From positions 1 through 21,078 of the IMG/VR virus record IMGVR_UViG_3300022674_000012: 21,078 nt of DNA; one strand, given 5' to 3'. The notes beneath the pieces are model-generated. The model was not told where the DNA came from and did not search any database. It saw nothing but the letters and a program-made list of their open reading frames with translations. The translations under genes and the position numbers were made by a program. The number at the start of each line of letters is the position of its first letter. The first letter of the stretch is position 1. Source of the stretch: a virus. This document shows, piece after piece, positions 1 to 9,679 of the stretch.

Positions 1-1899
1 ATTCAAGAGAATGTAGAGGTTCCTTTTAAAACTATATCTGAATTAGTTACATTTATAGCTTCAAATGATAAAACATCTGATAAAGCTATTAATAACTTAC
101 AAAATAATTTCCAAGTTTTTGCTTCTACTGTAGCTAAAATAGGAGGTATGAAAATTGATGCTAATACTTATGACCAAGCTATAGGTGAAACAGAGAAAAC
201 CAAAGATAACTTCATGGATGAAACTGTTATTATAGATGCTGCTACAGCTTTAGCTGAGGAGACTCAGAACGCTATCAATCATGTTTACATGGGTGATACT
301 ACTAAAGTTAAAAGTAATGAGCCTTATGGTCTTCAAATTCACCATAAATTGGTGCATGATGCTTACAATAAGATAGCATATTTGGCTAATGAATATAGTA
401 AAAACTTCTTTTTAGATGAAGATAATAATATTGTTGAGGTAAGCTATGTAGATTTAAAAGATTCTTTTATTTGGAATGAATCAATGTCTCGTGATACAAA
501 GCCTGGAGATAAGATTACTTTAAGTGTTGATGAAGATTATGATGGCCCAATTAAATATGAGGGAGAAAGAATACTATACTCTGAATTTTTAGAGAAAGTA
601 AATGGGAATGAAGATATTATAAATCAATATAAACCTATTAAGATAACAAAAGGTGATAATATCTTAGGTTATTTACATGCTCCAAATTGGATGACTAAGA
701 CTCATATTAAAGGTGACCCACAATTTAATATTGACAATGTAAATAAAATACGTCAGCATGTTATAAAGAATGGAAGTGTTAATACCACTATTAAAGATAA
801 AGGTCTTGGTATATTATTTAAATTAACAACTTTAACTAAAACCTCTGAGGTATTAGGCGATGATGTTGAATTATATGTAGCTGGTAGAAATAAGGATTTA
901 AAACGTGGATGGCAAGGTACAGCTAAAGAAATTGAATCTAAAACAGATAAACGACCTGGTATAACTTATGCTAGATTACCATTAGGTAATGATAAATATG
1001 CAACTGTACCATTAACTAACAATATATTAACAGACCAACAAAAAGATACTATAGAAGAGGCTGTACGAATATTTACAAGTAAAGATAAAAGTAGTCCATT
1101 ATGGAAATCTGTTAAAGCAAGTAAAGGTAAAGTAGATTTAACTACTAAGAAAGGGCTTAAAAACTTCTTAAAAAAATATGTAAGAATCTATGAAGCTCCT
1201 ACTGAAAATGATACTACAGCTAAAGGCAAACAAACTACATTAAACAATAAAAAAAGATATATTACTGAAAGTATAGATAATGGCATACCTGTATTTACTA
1301 TATTAAGTGATAATGAATTTCATGGTCTTGACCAACTTCGTAGTGAAACATTCAATGTACGTATTCAAGTAGATGCTAAACTATTAGGTACAGCAAACTT
1401 TGAAGCAATTGAAGTAATTAGAGATAAGAAAACTGGCGAAATAAAAATTGATAACGTTAATAAAAGTAAATCTTATGACGACTTTGTAAAACAAAATACC
1501 CAATCCATATATGGTGGATATACACATACTAGAGCAGATGGGACTAGTGAAACTGTATATTCATATCAAAATACTGTTTATTTTGATGATAGTTTTACTA
1601 ATAATGATAATACATCAGATAATGATAAAGAAGCTGCAACAAAAACAACCACTAACACTACAGGAGAACAAAGCGAACGAAATAATGAAACAGTTGAGAC
1701 ATCTAAGGAGATACGGGACAATACCAAAAAAGAATCGTATATAAAAAGTAAACCAGCCACTAAATCTAAATTTCCATCTAGCTTAGATAAATTTAGAAAT
1801 AAAAATAAAGAGCGTAACCGTAAAGTTGGTATGGAAGAAATAAATAGTGAGGAAACAGATTTACTCATCGGTCAGGAATTAAAAAGAAAATGTAAATAA
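1..1899 (+). CDS. C-terminal part of a large phage protein, probably virion-associated (5' end outside window)
   Basis: The reading frame is open from base 1, so the ATG at 148 is internal and the gene starts before the window; 632 residues are visible. I recognise no catalytic domain. The body is a charged, mixed alpha/beta-looking sequence. The last ~110 residues are low-complexity, rich in Thr, Asn, Lys, Glu and Ser (for example around TTTNTTGEQSERNNETVE), ending in a basic tail. It stops 5 bases before the RNA polymerase gene, so the two are almost certainly co-transcribed and perhaps translationally coupled. In crAss-like phages the genes beside the virion RNA polymerase encode other very large proteins carried in the capsid or tail; that role is inferred from position only. 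Confidence 0.75.
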   Translation: MQENVEVPFKTISELVTFIASNDKTSDKAINNLQNNFQVFASTVAKIGGMKIDANTYDQAIGETEKTKDNFMDETVIIDAATALAEETQNAINHVYMGDTTKVKSNEPYGLQIHHKLVHDAYNKIAYLANEYSKNFFLDEDNNIVEVSYVDLKDSFIWNESMSRDTKPGDKITLSVDEDYDGPIKYEGERILYSEFLEKVNGNEDIINQYKPIKITKGDNILGYLHAPNWMTKTHIKGDPQFNIDNVNKIRQHVIKNGSVNTTIKDKGLGILFKLTTLTKTSEVLGDDVELYVAGRNKDLKRGWQGTAKEIESKTDKRPGITYARLPLGNDKYATVPLTNNILTDQQKDTIEEAVRIFTSKDKSSPLWKSVKASKGKVDLTTKKGLKNFLKKYVRIYEAPTENDTTAKGKQTTLNNKKRYITESIDNGIPVFTILSDNEFHGLDQLRSETFNVRIQVDAKLLGTANFEAIEVIRDKKTGEIKIDNVNKSKSYDDFVKQNTQSIYGGYTHTRADGTSETVYSYQNTVYFDDSFTNNDNTSDNDKEAATKTTTNTTGEQSERNNETVETSKEIRDNTKKESYIKSKPATKSKFPSSLDKFRNKNKERNRKVGMEEINSEETDLLIGQELKRKCK

Positions 1900-1904
1900 C
1901 AATT

Positions 1905-4900
1905 ATGATTTGTCCAAATAAGAATACTCAAGAGTGGAAAGATTTAGTAGCCAAACATGGTGAGACTAAAGCTTACGCATTATATAACAGAGGTTTAACA
2001 GAAGATGCTAATTCATCAGATGCCTTAATAACAACTAAAGCAGATAGAGAAAATATATCTAACGATGCTGGTTTAATTAAAGGTGTTCCTTTAGGTGTTC
2101 AAAAACTAGCTATGCAAAATTTAGTTAGAAAGTTTGTGGTTGAAGCTCTTGATAAAAAAGATATTGGGGCTAAATCAACTGATGCTATTCCTAAATATGT
2201 TGCTGCTATTAGAAAAAAAGCAGAGGAGTTAACTCAAGAAGTTGCTGATTTACAGGAACTTGTTAATAGTGACGAATTAACTGCTGAAGAACGTTTAGAA
2301 GCAGAACAATATTTACATGAGTATTCAAGAGAATTATCTGTTATTGAGGCTTTATTTGAAGATGCTGTTAGTAAAGATTCTCAAATAATACAAAAAGCTA
2401 AATTATACTTAGAGGCATTAAACGGATTTAATGTAACTAAAAATGCTAATAAAGGTGTTGATAGTACTCGTACTGCTAATGACGAATTAGAAGAAACTGA
2501 AGGTGGGTTAGATAGAACAAGTAATTGGGATGATAACTTTACACTTACTACTGATAGTAAAACTACTATGTCTTCTCAACTTAGATTATTCTTAGCGTCT
2601 ATTAGTGACCAAGAAATAGTTGATGGAGAAAGAGTACCTAAAAAAGATTTCTTAGATAGTATAGTTAGTATTGATTTTAATAAAGCTTATGAAGAATTAC
2701 ATAGAGCTACTGCTGGTCTTAATCCTAATTATGATGATGTTATAGCGGCTATTAAAGATTATGCTTCTTCAAATGTGGAGTCAAAATTATGGACTGACCA
2801 ACTTATTGATGAACTAGATAATGCTCCATTAAATATACAAGCTGGATTTGTTGTAGATATGACTAAGCATTATGTAGATATGCAGATGTTATCCTATGAT
2901 GTTATACAATTAAGAGAAGAAGATGGAGTTGATGTTTATGGAAATAAATTTTATAAAACTAAAAATGTATATAGACTTACATTAAAAAATTCTAACCAAG
3001 CTGGATTAACTACTGGAAATATTACTAAATGGAGTAGTAATATGAAAAATAGTAGATTAATGAAATTTGATGATAAAGCTGGAGATTGGTTTTATGATGT
3101 ATCCGAAGAAGACTTAGCCAGAATAAGAAAAAAATATAATCAAATACGTAATGGTGTTCCGAATGCTAAGTCTTTAATTAGTTATTTGAATGAATTTGGT
3201 ATAACTTTACATCCAGATGCTGCTAATGAGTTAGTGAATAGAAAAAGTATTTATTTAGATAATGGTATTAAATACAGTTATCTTGCATTTAAAAATACTT
3301 TATTAGGAGATTTATATAATGAACTAGCTGCTATAGTAGATAATGTCGATAGAGTATATTTAAAAGACAATAACATAATAAATCAGAAGTCTATAAAACC
3401 TATGGCTAGAATAAATGCTAAGTTTACTCCTGATTTATTTACAAATTCCACAAGAGTTGGGGATAAGCAAATTTATTCGTATGTTAATAATAAATATGTA
3501 ACGGATAGATTGCGTGACCTTAAATCAAATTATAAGGGTATAGTTACTGAATTATCTAATACTGTATTTACAAGACATTCTTATTTCCTTAAACAATTAA
3601 TGGAAAGTAAATCCAATGTTAAGGAATGGTTAAATATAGGATATGTATCATTGAAGCCTATCGATACTCCTTCTAAAACTAAACAACGTTCATTAAATGA
3701 ACTTACAGATGCTGAGCATGAGTTTAAAAAGATTGGAGACTTCTTTGCTAATAGACATTATACAAATAATACTAAATTTAGAGAGCGTAAAGCCTTATAT
3801 TTCTATCCAACAAGTTCGGATAAAACTATAAATATGGCTGTAGAAGCTCCAGCTATTAAATTAGAATATGATAATTCTGGTCAAATTATAGATGAGCAAA
3901 TAGACTTACTTATAGATTATGTTGTCCGTTCTGAATGGGATAGAATACATAATGGTTTAGATGGTGAAGGAGATAGTCAATTCTACTTTTTCCCAGAATT
4001 AAATCAGAAATCATTTACAAGAACATCTGATGATGGTAAAACAAAAGAAAAGATTACATTTAATGATTTAGCTAAAAATACTAATGTAATAGATGACCAA
4101 ACTCGTACTGCATTAAGATATATTATTAGAGAAAGAATAACAGCTTTATCTCAAGATAAAATTAATTTTTGGTTAGAAAATGATATAGGTACTCATGAGA
4201 GAAATGCTAAAAATAAGATTACAACAGCTTATAAATTCTTACCTTATAATGTAATACAAGAAATTAAAAAGGAATATAATCCAAAGAAAAATCGTGAGCT
4301 ATTTACTTATATGGCTAATGATATGGTATTTAACTATATGTTTACATTGGCTAATACTTTTCAATTATTTATTGGTGACCAAGCTTTATATCATAAAAAG
4401 GATAATAAATTTAGAAATGATAATACTATAGATAGTTCTACACGAGAAGAACTTAATAAAAGAGAGCATTTACTAACCTTAGATAACTTAGGTAAGCGTA
4501 TGGCATCTGAAATAGCTCCAGGTAATGCTATGTCTAATCATGTATTTGAAAAAGAGACAGAGCGTATATTTGGTAAATCTTCTAATAGTTATATTCAAGT
4601 TCATTTAAATGATTTTAAAACACAAACTAATCCAGATATATTAAAACAATATACTAAATTATTTAAAGATAATATTACAAAGGAAGATGATACAAAAGCA
4701 TATTCTAATATAGATGCTACAGATGCTCAAGAATATACTACTTGGAGAGAGCATTTATTAATAATGCTAAGTACTGATAAAATAAAAGAGCATGAGTATA
4801 GAAAATTATATGATGCTCTTGAAGCGAGTGAGACTAATCCTAATAAAGACCTTAAAGGTGATTTATTAAAACTAGTTATGACCCCATTAAAACCAGTGCA

Positions 4901-7900
4901 TACTAGCATGAAAAGGTTTAAAGTTGGAGGAAATAATTATGAGAGAAGGGTTTATATAAAATCATCTTCATTTCCATTATTACCACAGTTAACAAGAGGT
5001 AGTGAATTAGATAAGCTTAGACAATATATGACTGACTTAGAAAATAGTCAAAAAACTACAGTTCGAGCATCATATAATACAGCAACTAAAGTTGGATTTC
5101 CTAAAAATGTAACAAACATATTTAACGAAGATGGTACTATTGCTGAAATAAAAGCTCATAATTGGGATGATGAATATGAAGTCCCAGATGGTACTAATAT
5201 TGTATTTGAAAAATTAGATAGAGAAGGTTTTAGAATACAACAAGATGTTCCTTTTAAAGAAGCTAAGACTGAAATTAATGTAGGTTCACAAGAATCTAAA
5301 TTATCTTTTGCCAATATATTAGATGTTGGTGTAGAGAATGAAAAAGAAATGTTTGTCTATGACGGTAAAAAGTTTACAGGTAAAGCTCTTAAAGAAGAAT
5401 ATGTTAAACTATTAGAAGCTCAATATGAAAGGTTATATGATAATTTTTCAAAACGTTTTACTACTAAAGATGGTGTTGTTAAAACCCATAAAATAGCTAA
5501 AGTATTATTGGATGAATTATCAAGATTAGGTACACCTAGTGTTAGTGAGGTTAAAGGGTTAGAAATTGATGAAAATGGAGAGTTTAAAACTCCATTATGG
5601 TTAAGTCCTCATTCTAAAAGATATTCTGCTGTAATAAATTCATTAATTACTCAAAATACAACTAAAAGAACCACTAGAGGGCGCTCTTATGTATTAGGGT
5701 CTGAGGCTGGATTTAAGCAACTTGAAGGAGAAAACACTGGTATTGTATACACTGATGAGTATAATGGTAAGGAGCTCCTTCCTATGCGTGTTGAAAAGGA
5801 TGAAAACGGTAATGATGTAGTTAAACCTGCTCAAATTATGGTTTCCTTCAATATGTTTAAAGACATGAATAAACTTAATAGTTCTTCTAAAGGAGCTTTA
5901 AGATTGCGAGATTTTATGGATGGGGATAAGATTGACCATTCCAAACTGCCTAAAGAACTATTAAAAGGGTTTGGCTTTCGAATCCCTACCCAATCTCATT
6001 CATCTATGACAATGTATGAGATAGTAGGATTTTTACCTGAATCTCAAGGGGATTTATTTATAGCTCCTAAAGAATTTGTAGCCCAAATGGGTAGTGACTT
6101 TGATATTGATAAAATATATGCGTATACATATAATACTTATGTAAACTCTAAAGGCCAACTTGTTAAAGTTAAGCACGTTCAAGAGGATTTTGAATACCTA
6201 GACCGTGAAACTAAAGAAGTATTTACTAAATTTGATAAAGATTATGATGCTGATGTTCAAAATAGAATATTAGATATACATATGGCTATCATGTCTAATC
6301 CTTCTGATACTGTTCAAAAGAGTATTATGAAGCCTTTAGATATGGGGCTATTACCTAAATATAAACAATTATTAGCTAAAGAAGATACGGGATTACAACC
6401 AACTTATTTATCTGATTCATATAATAGAGATAAATATATGAGTGGTGTATCTGGTAAATCAGGTACTGCATTCTTTGCTCAAGCTTCAGTATTTAATGCT
6501 ATGATACAAGGTGAAAATGTTTCAATGTATCATAATATACAAGTTAATAAAAAGAATGTACCTGTAAGTGAACAAATAACGTTTGGTAATAAATATTTTC
6601 AATGGAATGGTGATTTATTTGAAGTTAATTCATTAAAGAAAAGTTCTAAAAGACCTAAGTCTGAAATATTTGCTGGATTTTTATCCGCTGCTGTAGATAA
6701 CGAAAAGGAAAGATTATTAGATAGCTTAAATATTAATGCTAATACATTTGATGTTATTGGTTTATTGATACAAGCTGGATTTGAAGAAGATATTATAATA
6801 CCATTTTTAAATCAGCCAGCTATTATAGATTATATAACTCAAGTTAAAAAAAGTAGGTCTATAATTAGTGAAAGTAAAACAGAAAAAGAAATAGCTGAGG
6901 AATTATTAGCTAAATATCCAACAACTGACCCATCATTAGCTGATTTTATAGGTGAGAATGCAGAACAAAAAATGCTTGACTTATTAAGTAAAAGTAATGA
7001 TATATTAGATTATGAAGACTATCAAGGAGCATTATTACGTAAATTTTTAGACATTAAAGACATAGCCGAAGGGTATAGAAATGCTTTACAATTTTCAAAT
7101 ACAGATTCTAAAGGTTTAGGTAAAAACTTAACAGAATCTATGTTTAAGATTAATTCTATGTTTAAAGTTGAGATGGAGATGACTCCTGTTAAAGTTACTA
7201 ATGTAAAAGCAGCAGCTAATAATTCATCATCTGGTTTGGCTTTTGATAATTATAGAAAAGGATTGCGTCTTGTGTCTAATGAATTTGTTGTTGTAACACA
7301 AAGCGAAGATTTTAAAAATATGATGGAAACCTTTGCTAAGGTTACTGGTAGAGATGTTACAGAGTTAAATAGTCAAGATTATGAAAACCTTAGTGAAGCA
7401 GTTAAACATTATGTATTAGGAAATAATTCTGACTTACGTAGAGATTTACTTAGAGGTGAAAATAGTGTAAGAAAAAGATTAGAAAAAATATCTGATAGTG
7501 ATTACTTTAAGAAAAATAACTTCTTTAATAAATTAGAATTATCAGGTAGAGAAGAGGCTAAGGGCTATGATGCTGTAACTTTCAATATGAATATAACAAA
7601 TGAGTTTATTAATGATGAGATATATCAGCATCTTGTAGACGCATTAAATAAAGATACTGAAATTAATGGAGTAAATGTAGCTCAATTAGCTGAAGACTTA
7701 GTTACTTATAGTATTCTTGATGGTGCTAGATTTTCACCATTATCATTTTCTAAATTTTTGCCAACTATATATTTTGAAAGATTAGGTCTTAATAGAAGAG
7801 CTAAAGGTTTAAATATAGAATTAGAATATCCTCAAATAGTTGAACAGTTTTTACAACATAATCCTTCTCTCGCTAAGTCAGCTAAAGGTAAAATATCAAC

Positions 7901-9677
7901 TAATGGTACTGAATTTATACCAACAAATCCTAATAGTACTCCTGTATATGTTAGGAGAATTATAGACACAGTGCCAGCTTTATTCAAAAAAGATAGAGAT
8001 AGTGGCGGATGGTATCGTATTCATACATTAGGTGATGGTGAAACATTATATGAATATTCAAAACCTAGTATGACTATAGCTACTTCTGTTCTTAACGGTA
8101 AACCTGAGTATAAGGAATTATTTAGCGGTACAGATAGTGGTGGATATAGAAGTGATTCTAAAATAAAGACAGCTACATTAACTGGTGATGAGATTTTCGA
8201 TGATTCAGAAGAAAATTTAGCTATAACCGATGCTCCACAAGACCTTATTAAAATTATAAAGAGCATGAATCATCCTTTAGCTAAAGAAATATCTAGATTA
8301 TTTCCTAATTTAATAGATAACTATACAATACAATTAGGTAATTTAGGTGAAGCTTTAGGTATACATAACAATAAAGGTAAGTGGATTAAAATAGATACAG
8401 AACTATATAATAATGGAGATGTTTATCAATTAGAAGAAACAATTTTACATGAAACATTTCATGCCATAACTGTTGACTTATTAGATAATAGAGATGAGTT
8501 AAGTGATGAGCAAAGATTATTAATAAATAAAATTTCATCTAAAAGATATGAAGTACTTGAAAAATTAGAAGGTCAAGACTTACTTGATTTTAATAATTTT
8601 TTAAAACAATTTTATAATTATTTTTATGATAAAGCTGATGGAAATGTAGCTAAAGCTAAAAGATTATTTTTAAATAAAATTGACGTTGGAGATGTTCATA
8701 AATCAACTGATGAAACTATAGCTGAAATTTTAAAAAGTACTACAAAATATCCTAACCAGGAAATAAAAAATAGACATAGTTATTATTCATTAGTCAATGA
8801 TAAAGAATTTGTTGCTATTGTAGCTACAGATATAGATGCTAGAGTATTTATTGACAAAAAGTTAGGCCCTCTAAGTGGTGTAGCTCAAATTAAACAATGG
8901 ATTAAAGAGTTATTTGCATCATTAGGGTTTGATATGACTGCTAGTGGAGAAATTGTAAGCATGATATTTGACTTAGCTTATGGTGCACAATCAGAGTATA
9001 TTAAGAAAAAGCCTGATATGAATTATCCAAATTTAGGATTTGAAAGTCATCCTTTTAATAAAGTAACACATGATGATGGTTCTTTTATCTATATAGATGC
9101 TGAAGGTAATGATTTAAATAATAGACAAATAGAAAATTTAAAATATCTAACTAATGAGAATCCTCCTGTTCAACAATATGAAGGTCATCCTTTCTATTTT
9201 ACAGAAGAAGGAACTGTAATTGATGCATTAGGTAATGAACATACATATGCTCAAATATCTAATTTAAGTCTTGCTACTTTACCTAAAGAGCATGATAATC
9301 TTAGAGCTATTCATAATCATTTGAAAAATAAAGATATAACTGATGATAAATATAAACCTTTTAATAAGTTTAAAGTTATAGCCGACTCGTATATAGCTAA
9401 GCAGAAAGGTACATACTATGAAGAAGCAGGTGTAATTTATTACAAACAAGATATGTTTGAAATAGGAACATCTGAAGGTAATATTTTAGATATGTCAGAA
9501 TATGAGGACATTAGAAGAAAAATATTAGGTCTTGATGATTCAACAGAGGCTTCAATAGATATGGGAACAGAATCTAAACCAATAAATGGTAGAGATTTCA
9601 TTAATGAATTAACCCCAGACGAAAAACGATATATATTACAATTACAATCAGAAGGGCTGATTAAAATAAACTGTTAA
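1905..9677 (+). CDS. Giant virion DNA-dependent RNA polymerase with C-terminal zincin-like motif
   Basis: A 2590-residue protein. Residues 1398-1402 read DFDID within GSDFDIDKIY, the metal-binding triad reported for the crAss-like virion RNA polymerase (phi14:2 gp66) and equivalent to DFDGD of the bacterial beta-prime subunit. About 40 residues upstream, RIPTQSH (from R1359) resembles the R-x-P-T-x-H stretch preceding that loop in beta-prime. YIKSSSFPLLP (near 1017-1027) and SGKSGT (K1518) are candidates for other active-site elements, by inference. HETFH at 2182-2186 fits a zinc-metallopeptidase HExxH. The N-terminus begins MICPNKNTQEWKDLV, followed by coiled-coil-like helices. In crAss-like phages this enzyme travels in the virion and transcribes early genes after ejection. 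The start follows the previous stop by 5 bases, with no Shine-Dalgarno site. It appears unsplit; other relatives may divide it into subunits. Confidence 0.9.
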   Translation: MICPNKNTQEWKDLVAKHGETKAYALYNRGLTEDANSSDALITTKADRENISNDAGLIKGVPLGVQKLAMQNLVRKFVVEALDKKDIGAKSTDAIPKYVAAIRKKAEELTQEVADLQELVNSDELTAEERLEAEQYLHEYSRELSVIEALFEDAVSKDSQIIQKAKLYLEALNGFNVTKNANKGVDSTRTANDELEETEGGLDRTSNWDDNFTLTTDSKTTMSSQLRLFLASISDQEIVDGERVPKKDFLDSIVSIDFNKAYEELHRATAGLNPNYDDVIAAIKDYASSNVESKLWTDQLIDELDNAPLNIQAGFVVDMTKHYVDMQMLSYDVIQLREEDGVDVYGNKFYKTKNVYRLTLKNSNQAGLTTGNITKWSSNMKNSRLMKFDDKAGDWFYDVSEEDLARIRKKYNQIRNGVPNAKSLISYLNEFGITLHPDAANELVNRKSIYLDNGIKYSYLAFKNTLLGDLYNELAAIVDNVDRVYLKDNNIINQKSIKPMARINAKFTPDLFTNSTRVGDKQIYSYVNNKYVTDRLRDLKSNYKGIVTELSNTVFTRHSYFLKQLMESKSNVKEWLNIGYVSLKPIDTPSKTKQRSLNELTDAEHEFKKIGDFFANRHYTNNTKFRERKALYFYPTSSDKTINMAVEAPAIKLEYDNSGQIIDEQIDLLIDYVVRSEWDRIHNGLDGEGDSQFYFFPELNQKSFTRTSDDGKTKEKITFNDLAKNTNVIDDQTRTALRYIIRERITALSQDKINFWLENDIGTHERNAKNKITTAYKFLPYNVIQEIKKEYNPKKNRELFTYMANDMVFNYMFTLANTFQLFIGDQALYHKKDNKFRNDNTIDSSTREELNKREHLLTLDNLGKRMASEIAPGNAMSNHVFEKETERIFGKSSNSYIQVHLNDFKTQTNPDILKQYTKLFKDNITKEDDTKAYSNIDATDAQEYTTWREHLLIMLSTDKIKEHEYRKLYDALEASETNPNKDLKGDLLKLVMTPLKPVHTSMKRFKVGGNNYERRVYIKSSSFPLLPQLTRGSELDKLRQYMTDLENSQKTTVRASYNTATKVGFPKNVTNIFNEDGTIAEIKAHNWDDEYEVPDGTNIVFEKLDREGFRIQQDVPFKEAKTEINVGSQESKLSFANILDVGVENEKEMFVYDGKKFTGKALKEEYVKLLEAQYERLYDNFSKRFTTKDGVVKTHKIAKVLLDELSRLGTPSVSEVKGLEIDENGEFKTPLWLSPHSKRYSAVINSLITQNTTKRTTRGRSYVLGSEAGFKQLEGENTGIVYTDEYNGKELLPMRVEKDENGNDVVKPAQIMVSFNMFKDMNKLNSSSKGALRLRDFMDGDKIDHSKLPKELLKGFGFRIPTQSHSSMTMYEIVGFLPESQGDLFIAPKEFVAQMGSDFDIDKIYAYTYNTYVNSKGQLVKVKHVQEDFEYLDRETKEVFTKFDKDYDADVQNRILDIHMAIMSNPSDTVQKSIMKPLDMGLLPKYKQLLAKEDTGLQPTYLSDSYNRDKYMSGVSGKSGTAFFAQASVFNAMIQGENVSMYHNIQVNKKNVPVSEQITFGNKYFQWNGDLFEVNSLKKSSKRPKSEIFAGFLSAAVDNEKERLLDSLNINANTFDVIGLLIQAGFEEDIIIPFLNQPAIIDYITQVKKSRSIISESKTEKEIAEELLAKYPTTDPSLADFIGENAEQKMLDLLSKSNDILDYEDYQGALLRKFLDIKDIAEGYRNALQFSNTDSKGLGKNLTESMFKINSMFKVEMEMTPVKVTNVKAAANNSSSGLAFDNYRKGLRLVSNEFVVVTQSEDFKNMMETFAKVTGRDVTELNSQDYENLSEAVKHYVLGNNSDLRRDLLRGENSVRKRLEKISDSDYFKKNNFFNKLELSGREEAKGYDAVTFNMNITNEFINDEIYQHLVDALNKDTEINGVNVAQLAEDLVTYSILDGARFSPLSFSKFLPTIYFERLGLNRRAKGLNIELEYPQIVEQFLQHNPSLAKSAKGKISTNGTEFIPTNPNSTPVYVRRIIDTVPALFKKDRDSGGWYRIHTLGDGETLYEYSKPSMTIATSVLNGKPEYKELFSGTDSGGYRSDSKIKTATLTGDEIFDDSEENLAITDAPQDLIKIIKSMNHPLAKEISRLFPNLIDNYTIQLGNLGEALGIHNNKGKWIKIDTELYNNGDVYQLEETILHETFHAITVDLLDNRDELSDEQRLLINKISSKRYEVLEKLEGQDLLDFNNFLKQFYNYFYDKADGNVAKAKRLFLNKIDVGDVHKSTDETIAEILKSTTKYPNQEIKNRHSYYSLVNDKEFVAIVATDIDARVFIDKKLGPLSGVAQIKQWIKELFASLGFDMTASGEIVSMIFDLAYGAQSEYIKKKPDMNYPNLGFESHPFNKVTHDDGSFIYIDAEGNDLNNRQIENLKYLTNENPPVQQYEGHPFYFTEEGTVIDALGNEHTYAQISNLSLATLPKEHDNLRAIHNHLKNKDITDDKYKPFNKFKVIADSYIAKQKGTYYEEAGVIYYKQDMFEIGTSEGNILDMSEYEDIRRKILGLDDSTEASIDMGTESKPINGRDFINELTPDEKRYILQLQSEGLIKINC

Positions 9678-9679
9678 TT

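Noticed and set aside
148-150. ATG at 148 as the start of the first gene
   Set aside because: The frame is open without a stop from base 1 through 147 with coding-like sequence, so this Met is internal to a gene that begins before the window.
1578-1868. 96-codon minus-strand ORF
   Set aside because: It is antisense to the low-complexity C-terminal part of the first gene; its Leu/Ser/Val-rich composition mirrors that bias. Similar antisense ORFs at 4727, 8021, 10510, 13785 and 14498 were dropped for the same reason.
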